Source: Clostridium sp. NkU-1 (GTDB taxonomy: Bacteria; Bacillota_A; Clostridia; Lachnospirales; Lachnospiraceae). Taken from it: a stretch of DNA of 5,276 bases. The notes beneath the pieces are model-generated. The model saw nothing but the letters and a program-made list of their open reading frames with translations. It made no database searches and had not been told where the DNA came from. The position numbers were made by a program, and so were the translations under genes. This document shows, one piece after another, positions 1-4,812 of this stretch (position 1 is the stretch's first letter; the number at the start of each line of letters is the position of its first letter). The stretch is taken from contig BBDR01000034.1 of NCBI GenBank assembly GCA_001312405.1, positions 1 to 5,276 on the forward strand, written 5' to 3'.

Positions 1-293
1 GCATCTGCATCTGCGTCAGAGTCTGAATCTGCATCCGCATCAGCGTCTGCATCAGCATCTGAATCCGCATCCGCGTCAGAGTCGGCATCTGAATCTGCAT
101 CTGAATCTGCATCCGCGTCTGCATCGGCATCTGAATCCGCATCCGCGTCGGCATCAGCATCAGCATCTGAATCCGCGTCTGAATCCGCATCCGCATCAGA
201 GTCCACATCTGTATCAGTATCTCCATCTGTATCCGTATCTCCATCAGAATCTGCATCGGCGTCTGAGTCCGTATCAGAATCAGCATCCGCATC
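1..293 (-). repeat. Asp-X dipeptide repeat (X = Ala, Ser, Thr, Gly, Val)
   Basis: Every second residue is Asp for about 97 residues, with Ala or Ser in most other places, giving a 6-bp period in the DNA (plus strand ATC/GTC alternating with GCA, GAA, TCC-type triplets). The synonymous codons vary, so the protein pattern is better kept than the DNA pattern. The design resembles the Ser-Asp stalks of staphylococcal Clf/Sdr proteins, by analogy only. The part at about 180-270 contains DADSDG and DTDTDG, matching the DxDxDG Ca2+-binding core of EF-hand, dockerin and thrombospondin type-3 loops. Confidence 0.9.
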
Positions 294-703
294 TCCACCG
301 CCCAAAGGAACATCTGTGTCCGGGACATCAACAACATCTGTTATATCTTCTGTATTTACTTTTATAGGTGTAGTATTAGTATAGACATACCTCTTCCCAT
401 CTTCATTATTAATCAAAATAAGAGAAACACTCCAGCAATTATTATATCCGGACGCTTTTACTTCAATTTCCCATGAATCAAAATGTTCGAGCAGATACTC
501 TGTATCATACTCTTCACTTTGAATATGCCCATCCTCATCTATTGTGACTTCAGCAACCGCTATCCCATCATGGATAAATGTAAAATAATACTCTTCCCAT
601 TCATCACCAGAAAAGGATCCGCCGAGTGAATTCGGAGTTCCTGTACCACTCCCTCCTAGCTGTGCATCTGGCTCACTTGTTTTCTCATTTTCTTCATCAG
701 CCC
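1..703 (-). pseudogene. frameshifted continuation of the acidic repeat protein, runs off left edge
   Basis: This frame (codons starting at 701, 698 and so on) is open without a stop from 701 to 3, giving 233 codons. It is reached from the 1225 start only if one base is restored in the GGG at 703-701, where the twelve-residue repeat would read QETGADEE. After a Gly/Ser-rich linker ([10 protein letters not shown]) there is a domain of about 100 residues (positions about 610-310) rich in Trp, Tyr and beta-type residues ([31 protein letters not shown]); I cannot assign it to a family. From 293 to the edge the chain is an uninterrupted Asp-X dipeptide repeat. An LPXTG-type sorting signal would be expected left of the window but is not seen. 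It could be a genuine pseudogene, a phase-variable gene or a sequence error. Confidence 0.7.
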
Positions 704-1225
704 TGTTTCCTGATCTGTCTCTGTTTCCTCATCGGTTCCTATCTCCTGATCTGATTCTGTTTCCCCATCAGTTCCTGATTTCTGATCTAACTCTGTTTCC
801 TCATCAGTTCCTGATTCCTGATCTGACTCTGTTTCCTCATCAGTTCCTGATTCCTGATCTGACTCTGTTTCCTCATCAGTTCCTGATTCCTGATCTGATT
901 CTGTTTCCTTATCAGTTCCTGATTCCTGTTCTAATTCTGTTTCCTCATCAGTTCCTGATTCCTGTCCCAATTCCTTATTTTCTTCTAAATCAGAATGGGT
1001 ATCAGCTCCCACTTCTTCGACAGTATCAGTTTCATTCTCATAGACAGAATCAATAGCGACCTCATCTTCAACTGGTGCAGCATTGACGCAAATATGTGTA
1101 CCGTGAATCATGACGGAAAAAGATGTGCAGGCCATAATAAGCCTGGCCATGCACCGGATCTTTAACCGTGCATGTCTTGCGTTTAGAATGCGTTCATAAA
1201 TCTTTTTCTTTTTTCTTATCCTCAT
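656..1225 (-). CDS. N-terminal fragment of secreted acidic repeat protein (189 aa as read)
   Basis: No family recognised. ATG at 1225-1223 follows a strong AGGAGG (1236-1231, 5-nt spacer). Residues 1-25 are very basic; a modest hydrophobic stretch at about 28-48 ending VNA-AP suggests a signal peptide cleaved near residue 49, so the product is probably exported. Residues 50-87 are Asp/Glu-rich. From residue 88 come seven full 12-residue repeats (consensus [12 protein letters not shown]). The last 15 residues before the TAG at 656-658 are basic (LMKKMRK...), quite unlike the acidic body, and I read them as out of frame. One missing base at 701-703 would join this ORF to the open frame running to position 1. 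It starts 55 nt after the adhesin stop on the same strand with no visible terminator, so co-transcription is likely. The exact function is unknown; a surface stalk or spacer is inferred. Confidence 0.75.
   Translation of the reverse strand: MRIRKKKKIYERILNARHARLKIRCMARLIMACTSFSVMIHGTHICVNAAPVEDEVAIDSVYENETDTVEEVGADTHSDLEENKELGQESGTDEETELEQESGTDKETESDQESGTDEETESDQESGTDEETESDQESGTDEETELDQKSGTDGETESDQEIGTDEETETDQETGLMKKMRKQVSQMHS
677..964 (-). repeat. 36-bp tandem repeat, seven full copies plus one degenerate copy
   Basis: Seven 36-bp units lie at 964-929, 928-893, 892-857, 856-821, 820-785, 784-749 and 748-713, each coding 12 residues ([12 protein letters not shown] with changes such as K for E, L for S, I for S). 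The unit beginning at 712 diverges and carries the one-base frame disruption at 703-701. Middle copies (892-821) are nearly identical at DNA level, indicating recent unit duplication or homogenisation; edge copies have diverged. Copy number is likely to vary between strains. Confidence 0.92.
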
Positions 1226-1230
1226 GTTAA

Positions 1231-1236
1231 CCTCCT
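1231..1236 (-). promoter_or_regulatory. ribosome binding site of acidic repeat protein
   Basis: AGGAGG on the minus strand, 5 nt from the ATG at 1225. It fixes this start and favours it over the internal Met26 codon, which has no comparable site. Confidence 0.8.
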
Positions 1237-1280
1237 AATTGTTACCGGCAGCAAACGTATATTTCCACCTGCAAAACACA

Positions 1281-1567
1281 CTATTGATTACCAGTCACTT
1301 GCACAATACCGTTAATCTCACTTTCATCTGGCACGCTGTCCTCAATCTGTGCACAGAAGATAATATTTTTCCCCTTTCCAGGATCAAGCGTTCCCAGATT
1401 TACCGTCAATGTATGAGATTCCCGGTCATATTGATATTGGTTAACTTCCATTCCCTCCTCTGCTGCTTCTCCATCAATCTGAACGCTGTCTTTGACAAAA
1501 AAATAAATCTTCATGGAGCTGTTCAACTGCAACCACCTGCTTCCATGGACCCATTGACAGAGTATCG
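1281..1567 (-). CDS. adhesin fragment 4: C-terminal DUF11-like domain
   Basis: This part is split over two frames. Codons after 1568 read NDTLSMGPWKQVVAVEQL and HEDLFF in one frame. A further extra base in the T7 run (minus strand 1503-1497) moves the rest, VKDSVQIDGEAAEEG through SHTLTVNLGTLDPGKG to TGNQ-TAG, into the frame of the 83-residue ORF (TTG at 1532-1530, which is therefore not a real start). The motif order (VENxG-like strand, GSVQIDG-like, LGTLxPG) matches the DUF11/isopeptide-type repeat domains common in Gram-positive surface proteins. Only one such domain is present before the stop. Confidence 0.68.
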
Positions 1568-2545
1568 TTTTTTTACTATAACCGTAAATTGAATAGTATC
1601 ATAGGGCACGTTAAAAGACTTTCCATTTTTATTTCTCCAGCTTTTAATTACACTTGTCTTAAGTCCCCTCTTCCTTACCGTCTCCATATATTCTTTGCTG
1701 ATAGTTTTATCAGGCTCTTTCTGGGTAGCATTCAATTTCCTGTTATATCTTAAGTTTACTGTTTCAGGTACAGCAACCAGCCATTTTCCTTCTTCATTCA
1801 CAATGATTCCTTCGACTACTATATCGTCCGGAAAAGTTAATGTAATCTCTGAACCCGGAATTCCTGTACCGGTTACTCTCTTATCCTTTTCATAAACTAC
1901 GTTTATCACAGGTTTTCTTGAAAATCCCAATGAGAAAGTCCCGTTGAAACGGACTATACTTGAACTGTTCAGCGAAGTCAGCCCGTATGCGGGATTCGAT
2001 TCCTGATTCGGAAAGTACTGTCCTCCTTCCAAAATAGTTCCATACACAGCACCGTTTGCGCCGATACTTGCTCTGTAAGCGAAGTTTTCTCCTTCTATCG
2101 TCCCCCATGTACTGACAGGCTTATCAGGGTCTGGCGTCCAGTTTTCCTTTAGAACAATAGGTGCATACATGGAGTTCCATGTGCTGATGCCCTTGCCCGT
2201 AAAACTCAGCCAGATAGGACCGCCAGCCGTCGTGCCATAGGCATCTCCGGAAGCAGCGCTTGCCAGAGCGCTTGCTAGAGGTGTTTTCGCGCCGTTGTAA
2301 AAAAACACATCATCGGGATTATTCAGCTTCATAGACGAGTCCTTCCCGAAAAACACCACAAGCTTTTCAGCGATCTTGTTACCGGGCGCTATTACGCGCA
2401 GCGCAGCTCCCTCCTCCACCGTCAGTTCTTCGGCTCCGAGCATTGACTCGTTTTTATACGCTGCATCACCGTTAAGCGTGTAGTTCCAAATCGCATTTTT
2501 CTCCACTGTTATCTTTTTTCGCCCTGAAATAGGACCCATTATCAT
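1523..2545 (-). CDS. adhesin fragment 3: beta-helix end, Ig-like domain (340 aa as read)
   Basis: The frame continues the adhesin from about 2514. The ATG at 2545 overlaps fragment 2 and its first residues (MIMGPISGR) are probably an artefact of the frame break. True sequence begins KKITVEKNAIWNYTLNGD and includes ELTVEEGAALRVIAPGN, a Gly/Ser-rich segment ending the helix, DPDKPVSTWGTIEGE, then an Ig-like segment VINVVYEKDKRVTGTGIPG and GKWLVAVPETVNL. It reads FTVIVKK at 1574-1568, where seven A should probably be six; past that point the last residues (RYSVNGSMEAGGCS) are out of frame. It contains an in-frame T7 run (2305-2299, DVFFYNG), so long runs are not always disruptive. Confidence 0.75.
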   Translation of the reverse strand: MIMGPISGRKKITVEKNAIWNYTLNGDAAYKNESMLGAEELTVEEGAALRVIAPGNKIAEKLVVFFGKDSSMKLNNPDDVFFYNGAKTPLASALASAASGDAYGTTAGGPIWLSFTGKGISTWNSMYAPIVLKENWTPDPDKPVSTWGTIEGENFAYRASIGANGAVYGTILEGGQYFPNQESNPAYGLTSLNSSSIVRFNGTFSLGFSRKPVINVVYEKDKRVTGTGIPGSEITLTFPDDIVVEGIIVNEEGKWLVAVPETVNLRYNRKLNATQKEPDKTISKEYMETVRKRGLKTSVIKSWRNKNGKSFNVPYDTIQFTVIVKKRYSVNGSMEAGGCS

Positions 2546-3331
2546 CAGAGAATTTGGTCTTGCCCTTCGGTACGCTCAAAGAAATGTTGACGACAGCACC
2601 TTCTCCAATGGAGAATTCGGCCAACGGCCATTCCTCAATTACGCAGCCGCCAAATCCTTTATAGGTAAAACTGGCGCCCTTGTTTATAATAAAATGATGC
2701 TGGTTGCTGCTGGAATCAAGGAATGCAAGACCACTCCAATAGATGGAATTGCCCGCTGTGGAAAGATTTTCAATATTGACCTGCGCATTTTCAGCAACAA
2801 TCAAATCTCCTTTGGATTTCCCCAAATAGAATATTTCGTCATGGTCATTACCACCTGTTTTGTTCTTTGTGATGTTCACCTTACCAGCCAGTTCGACATT
2901 GAAAGCATGCATAACCTCAGAAGTATACGTGGCGCCATTGCCTCCAGTCGCATTTGTGTCAAGTATAATCGTGCTGTCCTTAATTACCCCGGTGTTGTTG
3001 TCACTGACACTGTAGTAAAGCGCCGGTCCCCTGTAGTCAACATGGTCGAATGTAACCCGGGCACCGGAAACCGGAACGTAGACCGATGCACCGTAGCTGC
3101 CTCCCAGCATTCCAAGGTTGCTGAATGTAAGATTTTTGAAGCTTCCCTTAAATGTGAGTATGTAGGAAGCAGCGGAGCCGGATGCCAGCGATGAAGCCTC
3201 AATGAGCTTAAAATGTTTCGTGCCACCATCGATCGTTAAGTCGTTTTTACGGCTGACGCTAATCTTGCTCTTGATCTCAATATCTTTACCGAGGACAATC
3301 TTTGAAATACTATCATCTTTCAGCGCTTTTT
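2472..3331 (-). CDS. adhesin fragment 2: beta-helix domain, first half
   Basis: Open frame between the second and third reading frames of the broken adhesin; the first ATG in it is at 3110 (212 residues), but coding similarity clearly begins upstream near 3331 (ALKDDSISKIVLGKDIEIKS, LTIDGG). It has Asn/Gly-rich turns and short strands (FDHVDYRG, STIILDTNATGG, NITKNKTGG, VNIENLSTAGN, FIINKGASFTYKG) typical of beta-helix rungs. The final residues after SYFRAKK (DNSGEKCDLELHA) are out of frame. Dropping one A from the six at 2519-2514 joins it to fragment 3 as RAKKITVEKNAIWNY. It has no ribosome binding site of its own at 3110. Confidence 0.7.
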
Positions 3332-3456
3332 TTGAATTCTGCTTCGCTATTTACCGTTGTCGCCACATTCGCGAAAGCAAAAACGGACGGCCACGTCATC
3401 ATTAAAATGAATGCCAAGCAAGCCGTCAATAGTGATTTGAATTTATTTTTATTCAT
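3313..3456 (-). CDS. adhesin fragment 1: signal peptide (47 aa as read)
   Basis: Literal reading from the adhesin start gives the signal peptide and the first mature residues (VATTVNSEAEFKK), then SAER and TGA at 3315-3313. The break is the run of seven A (minus strand, 3333-3327). With six A the frame continues as FKKALKDDSISKIVLG, the expected start of the beta-helix domain. Confidence 0.7.
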   Translation of the reverse strand: MNKNKFKSLLTACLAFILMMTWPSVFAFANVATTVNSEAEFKKSAER

Positions 3457-3600
3457 AGTGCCCCCTCACATCCTCTCTCAAAAAAACGCCTCCACAAATC
3501 CTGCCTGCAAACTGCTGAAAGCCATTGACAGTAACATTGCCAAAATTAAAAATCTAATGGTCTTTCTCAAATCAAACCGTAATCTTTTACCTGGTCTCAT
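3453..3600 (-). CDS. small hydrophobic peptide (40 aa as read, 48 aa if frame restored)
   Basis: ATG at 3600-3598 follows GGGAG (3613-3609, 8-nt spacer). The peptide has a basic N-terminus (MRPGKRLRFDLRKTIR) and a hydrophobic segment at residues 17-30 (FLILAMLLSMAFSS), so it is probably a membrane or signal-peptide-like product. As written it ends at a TGA (3480-3478) after GFVEAFF, directly behind a T7 run (3486-3480). With T6 it ends FFERGCEGAL and its TGA (3455-3453) overlaps the adhesin ATG as ATGA. That exact overlap supports the reconstruction. I do not recognise a family. It could be a real leader or small membrane protein, or a decayed signal-peptide duplicate. Confidence 0.5.
3461..3467 (-). 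promoter_or_regulatory. ribosome binding site of adhesin
   Basis: GAGGGGG on the minus strand, with its GAGG 7 nt from the ATG at 3456. It lies inside the reconstructed end of the upstream 48-residue gene, fitting translational coupling. Confidence 0.7.
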
Positions 3601-3790
3601 TTTCTCATCTCCCGCTTCTCAATTTTCTTGTATCCCAAACACAATTCATAAAACTCCTCTCCTATGAAACTGCTATAGATTTGCCAGGACATTGACTGCA
3701 AACCGGGGGATCAGCTTCAGCCGCCATCAACGCATACATTCCGACAACACGAACATAATCACTGGACCAGAAAGTACTTTTGTCTTTCAC
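3597..3790 (-). CDS. small ORF with strong RBS (42 aa as read, 64 aa if frame restored)
   Basis: GTG at 3790-3788 follows AGGAGG (3805-3800, 9-nt spacer). The literal frame gives 42 residues (MKDKSTFWSSDYVRVVG..., ending CSQCPGKSIAVS) and stops at 3664-3662. If one base is restored in the C5 run (minus strand 3709-3705), the frame continues through LQSMSWQIYSSFIGEEFYE and YKKIEKREMRK to a TGA at 3599-3597 that overlaps the next ATG as ATGA. Corrected length is 195 bp, divisible by three. The restored sequence looks like a normal mixed alpha-helical protein with no signal peptide. I recognise no family. The alternative is that the 42-residue form with its CxxC is the real product. Confidence 0.48.
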
Positions 3791-3799
3791 AGGCTCTAT

Positions 3800-3805
3800 C
3801 CTCCT
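3800..3805 (-). promoter_or_regulatory. ribosome binding site of first operon gene
   Basis: A full AGGAGG on the minus strand, 9 nt upstream of the GTG at 3790. It is the most distal good site, so the operon probably begins here and its promoter should lie between about 3806 and 3950. Confidence 0.65.
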
Positions 3806-4156
3806 TTATTCATCTGAAAAGCACTCTTATCATTGTTTCAATACCTTTACACTATCTCTTTTACAATTGATACTTCTTGTAATATAAAGCTTATTTTGTT
3901 TTTCATATGTCAGGCAATTTGATCAGCAACTCCCTCCTCCGTCTATACATGCGGGTAATAATCTCTTTCGCTTCTGTAATGAAAATTACTATCTTTCAAT
4001 TTTAGTATATTAAAAAAACACTCAAGCCTTCCTCCCTCATTTTGAGGTATATTTCGGTTACAGTGTATTTTTTTATGTAATTTTATCTGTAACTACTCTA
4101 ACTTTTAGAAATCAGAAGGTTTTGAGTTCCCTTCTACACATTACATGGGATCTTAC

Positions 4157-4215
4157 ACGTATAAATCAATGCTGCTCCACACTGCGGTGGGATGAGGTGT
4201 TGACAATTTATACGT
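4157..4215. repeat. inverted repeat with 10-bp perfect arms
   Basis: ACGTATAAAT at 4157-4166 is the exact reverse complement of ATTTATACGT at 4206-4215. The 39-nt interior can form a smaller hairpin (CCAC around 4177-4180 with GTGG) and is more GC-rich than its surroundings. No T-run follows on either side, so it is not a standard terminator. It could be a structured RNA or a miniature-element remnant. Confidence 0.6.
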
Positions 4216-4682
4216 TGCAAAATTACAGACATTCAAATAGTAGTAAGGCAATTTCCTTCTACCGGAAGCCTGCTGCGTTTAGACATTTCTGACACTTTAT
4301 ATTCAGCGGTTAAGCTGTAACATATTTAAGGAATCATACTCGGGAACAGAAGTAAGAAAAGACTTATTATGCAAAGAACAAAAACACGAAAAGATGTTTC
4401 AAAGAAAAAAAGCTGTATCTTTAGGAAAATACATAGTTCACAAAACTTGCTGTTTATATATGTTAAATTATCTGTAATCATTCAGGAACTGTCTACCTTA
4501 TAACCATAAGTGTTTTTTCCATGCCCTGCCGCACCTCGTATCCATATATATGAGGCAAACTTTAAATCTTCTGTCCATCATATTCTCTATAAATCTGAAA
4601 TTCTCTCTACAATTATCGCAGAATATTTTTTCATTACTCGTAATTTTCAAGCATTGCTAAGTTGATTCATTTTCTAACACGC

Positions 4683-4742
4683 TTGTCATTTCGTACATAT
4701 CATAAAATATAAAGAGGTGAAGAACCCTTTATATTTTATAAT
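4683..4742 (+). promoter_or_regulatory. candidate promoter region of collagen-like gene
   Basis: TTGTCA (4683-4688) is followed after 19 nt by TATAAA (4708-4713); a perfect TATAAT is at 4737-4742 but lacks a good -35. The CATAAAATA at 4701-4709 also fits the CATAnnnTA -10 of mother-cell sigma K, which would suit a spore-surface protein, but no well-spaced -35 AC was found. Which one is used cannot be settled from the sequence. Confidence 0.3.
4702..4739. repeat. 13-bp perfect palindrome upstream of collagen-like gene
   Basis: ATAAAATATAAAG (4702-4714) pairs perfectly with CTTTATATTTTAT (4727-4739); GG/CC can extend it past a bulged A, leaving a short loop. It lies about 75 bp upstream of the collagen-like ATG. 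The octamer TTCGTACA occurs on both sides, at 4690-4697 and 4749-4756. A perfect TATAAT (4737-4742) overlaps the right arm and a TATAAA (4708-4713) lies in the left arm, so the structure could be an operator over the promoter or a 5' UTR hairpin. Confidence 0.65.
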
Positions 4743-4798
4743 TTTAGCTTCGTACAAAAGGCCTATAAGCAAAAAAATATACGACCACACCTTAAATT

Positions 4799-4805
4799 AG
4801 GAGGG
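4799..4805 (+). promoter_or_regulatory. ribosome binding site of collagen-like gene
   Basis: AGGAGGG, 7 nt from the ATG at 4813. It fixes the start of the collagen-like gene. Confidence 0.85.
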
Positions 4806-4812
4806 AATCTTA

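Larger units (their letters stand above)
1281..3456 (-). pseudogene. secreted beta-helix (pectate-lyase-like) adhesin, four frame disruptions
   Basis: With four one-base corrections this reads as one 723-residue secreted protein. ATG at 3456-3454 has GAGGGGG upstream. Residues 1 to about 29 are a clear signal peptide (basic MNKNKFK, hydrophobic core, SVFAFA). Residues about 35-480 have the short repeating beta-strand pattern of a right-handed beta-helix, like the pectate-lyase-like adhesive domain of Firmicutes surface proteins (VNSEAEFKKALKDD, then IVLGKDI and LTIDGG). About 510-600 looks like an Ig-like bacterial domain (VTGTGIPGSEITLTF, GKWLVAVPE). The C-terminus resembles a DUF11-type domain (SVQIDGEAAEEG, LGTLDPGKG). 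No LPXTG, WxL or other anchor is visible before the TAG at 1283-1281. Frame breaks lie at 3327-3333, 2514-2519, 1568-1574 and 1497-1503, each an A/T run one base too long. Corrected length (2172 bp) is divisible by three. As written, translation stops after 47 residues. An adhesive role is inferred from the fold; no lyase active site was identified. Confidence 0.82.
3806..4812. other. AT-rich divergent intergenic region of about 1 kb
   Basis: No convincing gene is seen on either strand. It separates the minus-strand adhesin operon from the plus-strand collagen-like gene, so it should hold the promoters of both. For the operon only a weak TTGTAA/17 nt/TATTGA pair (3866-3838, minus strand) was found. 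Several inverted repeats occur: 4057-4063 with 4087-4093 (GTTACAG/CTGTAAC), 4114-4119 with 4130-4135 (AGAAGG/CCTTCT), 4157-4166 with 4206-4215, 4534-4541 with 4548-4555 (8 bp with one G-U), and 4702-4714 with 4727-4739. Such density suggests regulatory RNA, or remnants of a small non-coding mobile element, but no transposase is present. Confidence 0.6.

Noticed and set aside
1..293. CRISPR array or satellite DNA
   Set aside because: The 6-bp periodicity is explained by an open Asp-X coding frame with variable synonymous codons; there are no spacers.
1239..1592. Plus-strand ORF of 117 codons
   Set aside because: Antisense to the adhesin C-terminus and the operon gap, with no ribosome binding site and irregular composition.
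2694..3194. Plus-strand ORF of 166 codons
   Set aside because: It is antisense to the beta-helix domain of the adhesin, has no ribosome binding site and its translation shows no domain-like pattern.
1281..3456. Active pectate lyase enzyme
   Set aside because: Only the beta-helix fold pattern is visible; no catalytic motif could be identified, and Ig-like and DUF11-like domains point to an adhesin.
3302..3667. Plus-strand ORF of 121 codons
   Set aside because: It lies antisense to the adhesin signal peptide and the two small ORFs, whose minus-strand frames have ribosome binding sites and coherent starts and stops.
4021..4046. Terminator at CCTCATTTTGAGG near 4037-4047
   Set aside because: The stem is only about 5 bp and no T-run follows the hairpin on the plus strand; both neighbouring genes point away from it.
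4200..4228. TTGACA as a plus-strand -35 promoter box
   Set aside because: The position 17 nt downstream reads TTACAG, not a -10 box, and no gene starts nearby.
4369..4503. Plus-strand ORF of 44 codons in the intergenic region (basic start MQRTKTRKD)
   Set aside because: No ribosome binding site, AT-driven composition and no recognisable pattern; too weak to call a gene.
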